From: an uncultured Eubacteriales bacterium
GTDB taxonomy: Bacteria; Bacillota_A; Clostridia; Christensenellales; Aristaeellaceae
Length of the DNA stretch: 15,967 nucleotides
Reading direction: 5' to 3'
NCBI GenBank assembly: GCA_902803675.1
Contig: CADCQZ010000016.1
Span: 1 to 15,967, forward strand
The notes beneath the pieces are model-generated. The model was not told the origin of the DNA, did no database searches, and was given only the letters and a program-made list of their open reading frames with translations. The translations under genes and the position numbers were made by a program. Positions 1-7,169 of the stretch are shown one piece after another (the first letter of the stretch is position 1; every line of letters begins with the position of its first letter).

Positions 1-4
1 AATG

Positions 5-13
5 TGCTACAAT
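5..13 (+). promoter_or_regulatory. Extended -10 of the clpB promoter (partial promoter)
   Basis: TGC-TACAAT reads as an extended -10 element: TG one base upstream of TACAAT, which matches TATAAT at 5 of 6 positions. The matching -35 would lie left of the window edge and cannot be seen. The expected transcription start is near base 20, inside the CtsR-like box, which would suit repression by blocking RNA polymerase. Confidence 0.6.
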
Positions 14-19
14 AATGAA

Positions 20-46
20 GGTCAAAGAAAGTCAGACTTCTTTGAC
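20..46 (+). promoter_or_regulatory. CtsR operator with overlapping inverted repeat, upstream of clpB
   Basis: Bases 20-36 read GGTCAAA-GAA-AGTCAGA. The published CtsR box is a direct heptad repeat, RGTCAAA-NAN-RGTCAAA, so this site differs at one base. CtsR is the class III heat-shock repressor of clp genes in Firmicutes. The same DNA also holds a perfect 9-bp inverted repeat, GTCAAAGAA at 21-29 and TTCTTTGAC at 38-46, with a further GTC/GAC pair inside. The box lies just downstream of the -10 and about 35 bp ahead of the start codon. Assignment to CtsR is inferred from the motif; no ctsR gene is in the window. Confidence 0.75.
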
Positions 47-72
47 GCACTGTTACGAAATGAGGTGATCCC

Positions 73-2679
73 ATGAGCCAGAATACATACACCCAGAAGA
101 GCATGGAGGCCATCCAGCGGGCCCAGGCCCTGGCGCTGGAGCGGAGCAACCAGCAGCTGGAACAGGTCCACCTTCTCACGGCCCTCCTGGAGGACGATCA
201 GGGGCTGATCCCCCAGATGGTCAAAAAGATGGGCCGCGCCCCCGAGGACATGCGCGCCCGCTCGGAGGAGGCCCTGAACGCGCTGCCGAAGGTGCGCCTT
301 GCCGGCAGGGAGGAAGGCAAGTTCTACGTGTCCCCTGATATGGACAAGGCCCTGAACGGCGCCGCCGAGGAGATGCGCCGCATGAAGGACGAGTACATCT
401 CCGTGGAGCACCTGTTCCTGTCCCTGATCGCCAACGCGGACCCGACGATGAAAAAGATCCTCCGGGACATGGACATCACCCGGGAAAAGTTCCTCTCGGC
501 CCTGTCGGAGGTCCGCGGCGCCGGCCGGGTGACCAGCGACAATCCGGAGGACACCTACGACGCCCTCAAGAAATACGGCACCGACCTGGTGGAGCGGGCC
601 CGGAAGAACCAGCTGGACCCGGTCATCGGGCGTGACGGCGAGATCAGGAACGTGATCCGCATCCTGTCCAGGAAGACCAAGAACAACCCGGTCCTCATCG
701 GTGAGCCCGGCGTGGGCAAGACGGCCATCGCCGAGGGCCTGGCCCAGAGGATCGTCAAGGGCGATGTGCCCGATACCCTGAAGGACCGCACCGTCTTCTC
801 CCTGGACATGGGCGCCCTGATCGCCGGGGCCAAGTACCGCGGCGAGTTCGAGGAGCGGCTCAAGGCGGTGCTCAACGAGATCAAAAAGAGCGACGGCCGC
901 ATCATCCTGTTCATCGATGAGATGCACACCATCGTTGGCGCGGGGAAGACCGAGGGCAGCATGGACGCCGGCAACCTGCTCAAGCCCATGCTGGCCAGGG
1001 GCGAGCTCCACTGCATCGGCGCCACCACCCTGGACGAGTACCGCAAGTACATCGAGAAGGATGCGGCCCTGGAGCGCCGTTTCCAGCCGGTGCTGGTGGA
1101 CGAGCCCTCCATCGAGGACAGCATCTCCATCCTGCGCGGCCTGAAGGAGCGGTATGAAGTGTTCCACGGCGTGCGCATCACCGACGCGGCCCTGATCGCG
1201 GCGGCCACGCTCTCCGCCCGCTACATCACGGACCGTTTCCTGCCGGACAAGGCCATCGACCTGGTGGACGAGGCCTGCGCCATGATCCGTACCGAGATGG
1301 AGTCTATGCCCTCGGAGATGGACGATATCCGCCGCGGCATCATGCAGCGTGAGATCGAGGAAGTCTCCCTGAAGAAGGAGAGCGACCCCATGAGCCAGGA
1401 ACGTTTGAAGGCTCTTCGGGAGGAGCTCAGCTCCATGCGGGAGGAGTTCGCCCGGATGAACGCCGTCTGGGAGAACGAGAAACAGGAGATCGGCAAGGTG
1501 CAGAAGCTCCGGGAGCGCCTGGAGGCGGTCAACAACCAGATCGAGGCCGCGGAGCGGAACTACGACCTGAACCACGCCGCCCAGCTGAAATACGGCGAGC
1601 TGCCCGCCCTCAAGGCGGAACTGGCCGAGGCGGAAAAGGCCTCCGCCGAGAAGCACCGCCTTCTGAGGGACAAAGTCACCGAGGAGGAGATCGCCCGCAT
1701 CGTGGCCCGCTGGACGGGGATCCCCGTCAGCAAGCTGATGGAGACGGAGCGCGACAAGCTCCTCCGGCTGCCTGAGGTGCTCCATGAGCGGGTCATCGGC
1801 CAGGACGAGGCCGTGGACCGGGTGTCCGAGGCGATCCTGCGCTCCCGCGCCGGCGTGGCCGACGAGAACCGGCCCATCGGTTCCTTCCTGTTCCTGGGCC
1901 CCACGGGCGTGGGCAAGACGGAGCTGGCCAAGAGCCTGGCTCAGGCGCTCTTTGACGACGAAAAGAACCTGGTGCGCATCGACATGACCGAGTACATGGA
2001 AAAGTTCTCCGTCTCCCGTCTCATCGGTGCCCCTCCGGGATACGTGGGCTATGAGGAGGGCGGCCAGCTCACCGAGGCCGTGCGGCGCAAGCCCTACTCC
2101 GTCATCCTGTTCGATGAGATGGAAAAGGCCCATCCCGACGTGTTCAATATCCTCCTGCAGATCCTGGACGACGGCCGGGTCACGGACTCCCAGGGCCGCA
2201 CGGTGGATTTCCGCAACACCATCCTCATCATGACCAGCAACCTGGGTTCCTCCCAGATCCTGGAAGGCATCAGCGAGGACGGGACCCTGAGCGATCATGC
2301 CAGGGACCAGGTCAGCCGGCTGCTCAAGTCCCAGTTCAAGCCGGAATTCCTCAACCGTATCGACGACACGGTGTTCTTCACGCCCCTCACCCGGGACCAG
2401 GTGGCCAGCATCGCTTCCCTGCAGCTGGACAGGCTGCGCGCCCGCCTGAAGGACAGGCAGCTGGGCCTCAAGCTGACCGGAGCGGCCATGGACCGGCTGA
2501 TGCTCCTGGGCTACGATCCGGTGTACGGCGCCAGGCCCATGAAGCGCGCCATCCAGAGCAAGGTGGAGACCCCCGTGGCCCGGGCCCTGCTGCGCGGGGA
2601 CGCGCTCCCGGGGCAGACGCTCCTGGTGGACGCCGCCGACAACGCGGACGGCTTCACGGTCACAGCGGCCGAGGCCTGA
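73..2679 (+). CDS. clpB: ClpB, ATP-dependent protein disaggregase (Hsp100)
   Basis: Cytoplasmic hexameric AAA+ unfoldase that, with DnaK/DnaJ/GrpE, pulls proteins out of aggregates after heat stress. The 868-residue product has the usual ClpB length. Domain order: Clp N-domain (about 1-150); first ATPase module with Walker A GEPGVGKT (210-217), pore loop KYRG (254-257) and Walker B LFIDE (279-283); a long coiled-coil middle domain rich in Glu, Lys and Leu (about 410-535), which separates ClpB from ClpA and ClpX; second ATPase module with Walker A GPTGVGKT (609-616), pore loop GYVGY (656-660) and Walker B ILFDE (678-682); and a C-terminal small domain with the conserved GARPMKRAI segment (819-827). 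The start is set by GAGGTGATC at 62-70, a near-full anti-16S match. It is a single-gene unit ending in a terminator, with a CtsR box in front. Confidence 0.98.
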   Translation: MSQNTYTQKSMEAIQRAQALALERSNQQLEQVHLLTALLEDDQGLIPQMVKKMGRAPEDMRARSEEALNALPKVRLAGREEGKFYVSPDMDKALNGAAEEMRRMKDEYISVEHLFLSLIANADPTMKKILRDMDITREKFLSALSEVRGAGRVTSDNPEDTYDALKKYGTDLVERARKNQLDPVIGRDGEIRNVIRILSRKTKNNPVLIGEPGVGKTAIAEGLAQRIVKGDVPDTLKDRTVFSLDMGALIAGAKYRGEFEERLKAVLNEIKKSDGRIILFIDEMHTIVGAGKTEGSMDAGNLLKPMLARGELHCIGATTLDEYRKYIEKDAALERRFQPVLVDEPSIEDSISILRGLKERYEVFHGVRITDAALIAAATLSARYITDRFLPDKAIDLVDEACAMIRTEMESMPSEMDDIRRGIMQREIEEVSLKKESDPMSQERLKALREELSSMREEFARMNAVWENEKQEIGKVQKLRERLEAVNNQIEAAERNYDLNHAAQLKYGELPALKAELAEAEKASAEKHRLLRDKVTEEEIARIVARWTGIPVSKLMETERDKLLRLPEVLHERVIGQDEAVDRVSEAILRSRAGVADENRPIGSFLFLGPTGVGKTELAKSLAQALFDDEKNLVRIDMTEYMEKFSVSRLIGAPPGYVGYEEGGQLTEAVRRKPYSVILFDEMEKAHPDVFNILLQILDDGRVTDSQGRTVDFRNTILIMTSNLGSSQILEGISEDGTLSDHARDQVSRLLKSQFKPEFLNRIDDTVFFTPLTRDQVASIASLQLDRLRARLKDRQLGLKLTGAAMDRLMLLGYDPVYGARPMKRAIQSKVETPVARALLRGDALPGQTLLVDAADNADGFTVTAAEA

Positions 2680-2716
2680 TGATCATTCGCGCCCCGGAAT
2701 ACAGGGACATAAAAAC

Positions 2717-2755
2717 GTTCCCCATGGTCTTTACGGCCATGGGGGACTGTTTTTT
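2717..2755. terminator. Bidirectional intrinsic terminator between clpB and the MATE gene
   Basis: An 11-bp stem with one G-T pair (2717-2727 with 2737-2747), 9-nt loop, is followed on the plus strand by six T at 2750-2755. Read on the minus strand, the same hairpin is followed by five T (the A run at 2711-2715). It lies 37 bp after the clpB stop and 14 bp after the stop of the convergent MATE gene, so it can end both transcripts. Confidence 0.88.
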
Positions 2756-2769
2756 CCGCTGTGTTTTTC

Positions 2770-4146
2770 TCAGCCGACCGCTGCCCGCGGGGGCCTGATG
2801 CGGCGCATGGCGATCAGGTAGTACACGATGTAAAGGGTCGAGGTGACCGCCCAGGTGATGGGGTAGGAGATCACTGTTTTATACAGGCTCGGGTCCGGGC
2901 TCACCACCGTGAACAGCCACACCAGCCGGAACAGGCAGATGCCGCTCAAAGTGAGCAGGGTGGGGATCAGGGTGCGGCCCATGCCCCTCAAGGCGCCGGA
3001 GAGGATCTCCACGCAGGTATAGGCGAAATACCAGGGCGCGGCGATGTGGAGCACCTGCATGCCCAGGGCGATCACGTTCTCGTCGTCGGCGAACAGGCCG
3101 AACAGCCCCTTCCCGAACAGGAGCATGATCCCGCTGCAGACAAGGGCCGCGCCGAAGGCCATCATGAGGCATTCCCGGATGCCCCGGCGCACCCGGTCCA
3201 TCTTGCCGGCGCCGAAATTCTGGCCCACGAAGGTGGTCACGGAGATGCCGAAGGCGTTCAGAATCATCCAGTGAAAGCCGTCCATCCGGCCCCAGGCGCT
3301 CCAGGCCGCGGTCACGTCCGTGCCGAAACCGTTGATGAAGGACTGGATCAGCACATTGCTCACGGAATACATCACGCTCTGGAGCCCCGCCGGCAGGCCG
3401 ATCCTCACGATCCTGCGGATGAGGTCCGGATGGAAGCGGATCATCCTCGGCCTCAGGCAGCACACAGAGCCGGACCGCACCAGCACCATCACCACCAGGG
3501 CGGCGCTGACGGTCTGGCTCAGGATGGTGGCCAGGGCGGCGCCGGCCACGCCCATCTTCAGCGTCACCACGAAGAGCAGGTCCAGCAGGATATTGCTCAG
3601 GCAGGCGGCCCCCAGGAAATACATGGGCCGGCGGGAATCGCCCACGGCCCTGAGCAGGCCGGAGCCCACGTTGTAGGTCAGGGAGGGAATCATCCCCAGA
3701 AAATAGATGCGTATGTAGGTCAGGGCCGGGCCCATGACGTCCTCGGGGGTATTCATGAGCCGCAGGATCAGGGGGGACAAAAGCAGGCCCGCCACCGTCA
3801 GGAACGCGCCGGCGGACAGCGCCAGGGCCGCGGCGGTGTGGATGGAACGGAACACGTTCCTCTCATCCCGCGCCCCGTAGTACTGGCTCAGTATCACCGT
3901 GGCGCCGGAGGACAGGCCTACGAAAAATCCCACGATCAGGTTGATCAGGTTGCCCGTGGTGCCGCCCACCGCGGCCAGGGCTTCCTTGCCCACGTATTTG
4001 CCCACGATGATCGCGTCGGCCGTGTTGTAGAGCTGCTGCAGGAAGGTGCCCATCAGGATGGGCAGGAAAAACGCGAGCAGCTGGATCCAGATCACGCCCT
4101 CGGTGATGCCGTAGGCAGAAGCGCTTCCCCGGCGGAATTTCCTCAT
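2770..4146 (-). CDS. MATE family multidrug/metabolite efflux transporter
   Basis: Membrane antiporter of the MATE superfamily, expected to export organic cations or drugs using a Na+ or H+ gradient; the substrate cannot be read from sequence. The 458-residue protein has about twelve hydrophobic segments by eye, the expected MATE topology in two six-helix halves. Family-like features include the N-terminal LYNTADAIIVGKYVGKEALA stretch (residues 39-58), GSGLLRAVGDSRRP in the first half, and GQNFGAG in the second half, equivalent to the region after helix 7. The start is fixed by AAGGAGG (minus strand, 4159-4153) six bases before ATG. It has its own promoter (4177-4206) and shares a terminator with clpB, so it is probably monocistronic although it lies downstream of the SDR gene. 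The length is normal and no frame damage was seen. Confidence 0.93.
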   Translation of the reverse strand: MRKFRRGSASAYGITEGVIWIQLLAFFLPILMGTFLQQLYNTADAIIVGKYVGKEALAAVGGTTGNLINLIVGFFVGLSSGATVILSQYYGARDERNVFRSIHTAAALALSAGAFLTVAGLLLSPLILRLMNTPEDVMGPALTYIRIYFLGMIPSLTYNVGSGLLRAVGDSRRPMYFLGAACLSNILLDLLFVVTLKMGVAGAALATILSQTVSAALVVMVLVRSGSVCCLRPRMIRFHPDLIRRIVRIGLPAGLQSVMYSVSNVLIQSFINGFGTDVTAAWSAWGRMDGFHWMILNAFGISVTTFVGQNFGAGKMDRVRRGIRECLMMAFGAALVCSGIMLLFGKGLFGLFADDENVIALGMQVLHIAAPWYFAYTCVEILSGALRGMGRTLIPTLLTLSGICLFRLVWLFTVVSPDPSLYKTVISYPITWAVTSTLYIVYYLIAMRRIRPPRAAVG

Positions 4147-4176
4147 ACACGGCCTCCTTGTGTCTTCATCCCTGCC

Positions 4177-4206
4177 ATCATATCACCCCCGGCCCCGGCC
4201 TGACAA
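4177..4206 (-). promoter_or_regulatory. Sigma-A type promoter with extended -10 for the MATE gene
   Basis: On the minus strand TTGTCA (4206-4201, 5 of 6 to TTGACA) is followed by an 18-bp spacer and TATGAT (4182-4177, 5 of 6 to TATAAT), with TGA directly upstream of the -10 as an extended element. The predicted start near 4170 leaves a leader of about 24 bases carrying the AAGGAGG site. This supports expression independent of the upstream SDR gene. Confidence 0.72.
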
Positions 4207-4213
4207 GGCAAAG

Positions 4214-4241
4214 CGCGCGCCGGGGCTGAAACCGGCGCGCG
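4214..4241 (-). terminator. GC-rich hairpin, probable terminator of the SDR gene
   Basis: A perfect 10-bp stem, CGCGCGCCGG at 4214-4223 with CCGGCGCGCG at 4232-4241, 8-nt loop, starts 17 bp after the SDR stop codon. On the minus strand the sequence after the stem is GCTTTGCCTTG, a weak T tract. The better T tract (TCTTTTATT) is on the plus strand, where no gene points at it. Its place between two same-strand genes, just behind the MATE -35, makes termination of the SDR transcript the likely role. Confidence 0.6.
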
Positions 4242-4258
4242 TCTTTTATTCGGCTGTG

Positions 4259-5281
4259 TCAGTGATCAAAGCGGGGCAGGGCCTCGACCATGCGCTCGTA
4301 GCCCTCGATCACCCGGTCGCACCAGAGGTCGAAGTCCGGGTCTTCCCTCCGGCATTCGGGATGGCTGTACATATACTCCACGGCTTCCCGGGCGCCCTGG
4401 TCGAAGCGGATCACGGCGTTGAAGCCGGGCACGGCCCGCTTGATCTTGCTGTTGTCCAGGATCAGGGTGTTGCTCTTGTCCCCGAGGAGCGCTCCCCGGT
4501 ACTCGTCACACAATGCGGCGAGGGTCTCGCTGGCGATGTGGACGATCTTCGGCTTTGCCCCCAGGGCCGCCCCGATGCACTCATAGACCTGGTTCCAGGT
4601 CAGCCTCTCGTCCCCCGTGATGTGATAGGCCTCGCCGATGGCGTGGATATTGCCCATCAGCCCCACGAAAGCCACGGCGAAGTCCCGGCTGTGGGTCAGG
4701 GTCCACCAGGTGAGCCCGTCCCCGGGCACGATCACCTTCTTGCCCAGGCGGATCCTCTCCAGCACCTGGAAGCTGCCTTTGGGCCCGTGCAGCGCCACGG
4801 GGACGCTCCTTTCGCAGTAGGTGTGGGAGGGGCGCACGATGGTCACGGGGAAGCCCTCGTCCCGGCAGGCGCGCGTGAGCTTCTCCTCGCACAGGGCCTT
4901 GTTGTGGCTGTAGGTCCAGTAGGGGTTGATCAGCGGCGTGCTCTCGGTGACGATGGGGGAGGGCAGGGGCTTCATATAGGCGGAGGCGGAGCTGATGAAG
5001 ATGTACTGGGCGCACCGTCCTTTAAACAGCCGGATATCCCGTTCCACGTGTTCCGGGGTGAAAGCGATGAAGTCCGCCACCACGTCGAAGGTCCTGTCCC
5101 CGAGGGCGGCGAGGACCTGCTTTTCGTCATAGATGTCGCAGGTCACCGTTTCGGCGCCCGCGGGGACCCGTTCCCGGGCGTTCCCCCGGTTGAGCAGCGT
5201 CAGCTGCCAGCCCTGCCTGACGCACAGGGCGGATATCTCGGAACTGATGGTGCCCGTTCCGCCGATGAACAGCGCTTTCAT
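4259..5281 (-). CDS. NAD(P)-dependent epimerase/dehydratase-like SDR family protein
   Basis: Rossmann-fold oxidoreductase of the atypical/extended SDR class, 340 residues, predicted soluble and cytoplasmic. The dinucleotide-binding loop GGTGTIS is at residues 7-13 after a short beta strand (KALFI). The strand FISSAS at 95-100 supplies the catalytic serine region, and YSHNK at 124-128 gives the Tyr-x3-Lys pair. The C-terminal half (about 170-340) is the substrate-binding part, so its target (nucleotide sugar, small ketone or other) cannot be named. The start is ATG at 5281, because AAAGGAGG lies eight bases upstream (5297-5290); a longer reading to 5407 would run through the promoter and has no ribosome site. 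It is divergent from an acyl-CoA ligase gene, which suggests shared control or a shared pathway. Confidence 0.9.
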   Translation of the reverse strand: MKALFIGGTGTISSEISALCVRQGWQLTLLNRGNARERVPAGAETVTCDIYDEKQVLAALGDRTFDVVADFIAFTPEHVERDIRLFKGRCAQYIFISSASAYMKPLPSPIVTESTPLINPYWTYSHNKALCEEKLTRACRDEGFPVTIVRPSHTYCERSVPVALHGPKGSFQVLERIRLGKKVIVPGDGLTWWTLTHSRDFAVAFVGLMGNIHAIGEAYHITGDERLTWNQVYECIGAALGAKPKIVHIASETLAALCDEYRGALLGDKSNTLILDNSKIKRAVPGFNAVIRFDQGAREAVEYMYSHPECRREDPDFDLWCDRVIEGYERMVEALPRFDH

Positions 5282-5302
5282 AGAGTTTTCCTCCTTTGAT
5301 GA

Positions 5303-5317
5303 TACCAGGTCCTGGTA
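5303..5317. promoter_or_regulatory. 15-bp palindrome in the SDR leader, candidate operator
   Basis: TACCAGG-T-CCTGGTA is a perfect inverted repeat with 7-bp arms and one central base. It lies between the predicted SDR transcription start (about 5330) and its ribosome binding site (5297-5290). The one-base centre is too small for an RNA hairpin loop without opening several pairs, so a site for a dimeric repressor is more likely than an RNA switch. The cognate regulator is unknown and not in the window. Confidence 0.5.
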
Positions 5318-5336
5318 ATGAACGTGCCTTGGAACC

Positions 5337-5365
5337 ATGATACCACAGACGGTCCCGGGGTTCAA
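5337..5365 (-). promoter_or_regulatory. Predicted promoter of the SDR gene
   Basis: On the minus strand TTGAAC (5365-5360, 4 of 6) is followed by a 17-bp spacer and TATCAT (5342-5337, 5 of 6), with TGG directly before the -10 as an extended element. The predicted start near 5330 gives a leader of about 49 bases holding the palindrome at 5303-5317 and the AAAGGAGG site. Confidence 0.6.
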
Positions 5366-5381
5366 GATACGGATATTGTCA

Positions 5382-5410
5382 TTGCAATCACCGCGTATTT
5401 GTGGCAAAAT
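5382..5410 (+). promoter_or_regulatory. Predicted promoter of the acyl-CoA ligase gene
   Basis: TTGCAA (5382-5387, 4 of 6) lies 17 bp from CAAAAT (5405-5410, 4 of 6), which is preceded by TGG as an extended -10. The -35 is only 16 bp from the SDR -35 on the other strand, a back-to-back divergent arrangement. The match is modest. A leader of about 38 bases follows, with a T8 run at 5421-5428 flanked by CGCG on both sides and GGAGGTG at 5444-5450. Confidence 0.42.
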
Positions 5411-5454
5411 AAAAGACGCGTTTTTTTTCGCGCATCAATCGATGGAGGTGTCTT

Positions 5455-7092
5455 ATGCCCATTACGGATTATCTGGCTTATAACCGGGATCACTACGGGG
5501 AAGAGGTCGCCCTGGTGGAACTCAATCCCGAGCAGAAAGAGACCCGCAGGATCACCTGGAAGGAGTATTCCCTCATCCAGCCGACGAACGCCGGCCCCTA
5601 CCGGCGGGAGATCACCTGGCGCGTGTTCGACGAGAAGGCGAACCGCTTCGCCAACCTGCTCATCAGCCGCGGGGTCAAGCGCGGGGACAAGGTGGCCATC
5701 CTGATGATGAACTGCCTGGAGTGGCTGCCCATCTATTTCGGCGTGCTCAAGAGCGGCGCCATCGCCGTGCCTTTCAACTTCCGCTATTCCAGCGACGAGA
5801 TCATCTACTGCGCGGAGCTGGCGGAGGTGGATGTGTTCGTGTTCGGGCCGGAATTCATCGGCCGTGTCGAGACGATCGTGGACCGGCTCGCGGAGCACCG
5901 CCTGCTCATCTACGTGGGCGAGGGCTGCCCCACCTTCGCCGAGAGCTACCGGGAGCTGGTGGCGGACTGCTCCAGCCAGCCGCCCTGCGTGGAACTGAAG
6001 GAAGACGATGACGCCGCGATCTATTTCTCCTCCGGCACCACCGGCTTCCCCAAGGCCATACTGCACAAGCACCGGGCACTGAGCCATTCCGCCCTGGTGG
6101 AGCAGAAACACCACAGCACCTGCCATGAGGACTGCTTCCTGTGCATCCCGCCCCTCTACCACACCGGCGCCAAGATGCACTGGTTCGGCTCCCTGGTCTC
6201 CGGCTCCAGGGCGGTCCTGTTAAGGGGCACCCGTCCGGATTATATCTTCCGGGCCGTGTCCGAGGAAAAGTGCAGCATCGTGTGGCTGCTGGTGCCCTGG
6301 GCCCAGGATATCCTGGACGCTCTGGACGCGGGCGAACTCGATATGGCGGATTTCGACCTGTCCCGCTGGCGCCTGATGCATATCGGCGCTCAGCCCGTGC
6401 CGCCCTCCCTGGTCAGGCACTGGCACGATTATTTCCCGACCCATCAGTATGACACCAACTACGGCCTGTCCGAATCCATCGGCCCCGGCTGCGTGCACCT
6501 GGGCGTGGAGAACACCCGGAAGATCGGCGCCATCGGTGTGCCCGGCTACGGCTGGGAATGCCGCATCGAGGACGACGCGGGCCATGTGATCACCGACGGC
6601 TCCGCGGGCGAGCTGTGCGTCAGGGGCCCCGGCGTCATGGTGTGCTATTACAACAATCCCGAAGCCACCCGGGAAGTGCTCAGCCCCGACGGCTGGCTCC
6701 GGACCGGGGACGTGGCCATCCAGGATGAGGAAGGCTTCTACTTCCTGGTGGACCGCAAGAAGGACGTGATCGTTTCCGGCGGTGAGAACCTCTATCCCGT
6801 GCAGATCGAGGACTTCCTGCGCACCAACGACAAGATCCACGACGTGGCCGTCATCGGCCTGCCGGACAAGCGCCTGGGCGAGATCGCCGGCGCCGTCATC
6901 CAGCTCAAGGAGCATGTGGAGTGCACCGAGGAGGAGATCAACACCTTCTGCCTGGCCCTGCCCAAGTACAAGCGGCCCAGGCGCATCATCTTCGCGCCGG
7001 TGCCCCGCAACGCCACGGGCAAGATCGAAAAGCCCAAGCTTCGCAAAATGTACGGCGAGGAATTCCTCGTGGCGTTCGAAAACCGGGATTGA
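5455..7092 (+). CDS. AMP-binding acyl-CoA synthetase/ligase (ANL superfamily)
   Basis: Adenylate-forming enzyme expected to activate a carboxylic acid with ATP and join it to CoA through an acyl-AMP; the acid is unknown. All core motifs are present in the 545 residues: the P-loop-like YFSSGTTGFPK (190-200), YGLSES (336-341), the ribose-binding TGD (417-419), the hinge DRKKD (433-437), GGENLYP (442-448) and the C-terminal catalytic lysine in NATGKIEK (Lys523). Overall it resembles medium/long-chain or carnitine/crotonobetaine-type ligases rather than acetyl-CoA synthetase, which is longer. Residues 32-59 carry two similar segments, RITWKEY and EITWRVF, separated by a Pro-rich linker. The start is set by GGAGGTG five bases upstream. 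It is divergent from the SDR gene and 77 bp ahead of the PBP gene; no terminator follows, so read-through into the PBP gene is possible. Confidence 0.93.
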   Translation: MPITDYLAYNRDHYGEEVALVELNPEQKETRRITWKEYSLIQPTNAGPYRREITWRVFDEKANRFANLLISRGVKRGDKVAILMMNCLEWLPIYFGVLKSGAIAVPFNFRYSSDEIIYCAELAEVDVFVFGPEFIGRVETIVDRLAEHRLLIYVGEGCPTFAESYRELVADCSSQPPCVELKEDDDAAIYFSSGTTGFPKAILHKHRALSHSALVEQKHHSTCHEDCFLCIPPLYHTGAKMHWFGSLVSGSRAVLLRGTRPDYIFRAVSEEKCSIVWLLVPWAQDILDALDAGELDMADFDLSRWRLMHIGAQPVPPSLVRHWHDYFPTHQYDTNYGLSESIGPGCVHLGVENTRKIGAIGVPGYGWECRIEDDAGHVITDGSAGELCVRGPGVMVCYYNNPEATREVLSPDGWLRTGDVAIQDEEGFYFLVDRKKDVIVSGGENLYPVQIEDFLRTNDKIHDVAVIGLPDKRLGEIAGAVIQLKEHVECTEEEINTFCLALPKYKRPRRIIFAPVPRNATGKIEKPKLRKMYGEEFLVAFENRD

Positions 7093-7105
7093 TCTTTTCT
7101 CCGGA

Positions 7106-7139
7106 TGGAACGAACGCGCTTTCCGTTTCGTTCTATAAG
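7106..7139 (+). promoter_or_regulatory. Candidate ECF-like or weak sigma-A promoter with dyad, before the PBP gene
   Basis: Two readings overlap here. TGGAAC (7106-7111), 17 bases, then CGTT (7129-7132) resembles the -35/-10 pattern of envelope-stress ECF sigma factors (TGAAAC, CGT). Alternatively TATAAG (7134-7139) is a good -10 but has no recognisable -35. A perfect 7-bp inverted repeat, GAACGAA (7108-7114) and TTCGTTC (7127-7133), spans the same bases and could itself create the ECF-like look. Either promoter would give a short leader to the GAGG site at 7161. Confidence 0.3.
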
Positions 7140-7169
7140 ATGAAAGATCAACGATTTTGCGAGGTAAGA

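Noticed and set aside
22..2298. 758-codon open frame on the minus strand across clpB
   Set aside because: It is an antisense shadow of clpB. The clpB frame carries every AAA+ motif, while the reverse reading is a low-diversity mix rich in His, Gly, Leu, Asp and Val with no recognisable domain. Long antisense frames are expected with GC-rich codons.
2761..5299. Long plus-strand open frames (480 and 379 codons) opposite the MATE and SDR genes
   Set aside because: The minus-strand products have clear transporter and Rossmann features and strong ribosome sites; the plus-strand readings have neither, and the first begins inside the terminator region.
5282..5407. Upstream extension of the SDR gene to an ATG at 5407
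   Set aside because: The extra 42 residues would be encoded by the promoter and leader. AAAGGAGG sits at the proper distance from ATG 5281, and the Rossmann strand begins right there.
6921..7169. Upstream extension of the PBP frame, including ATG at 7140
   Set aside because: The longer frame overlaps the ligase gene, and neither upstream start has a ribosome site, whereas ATG 7170 has GAGG five bases before it.
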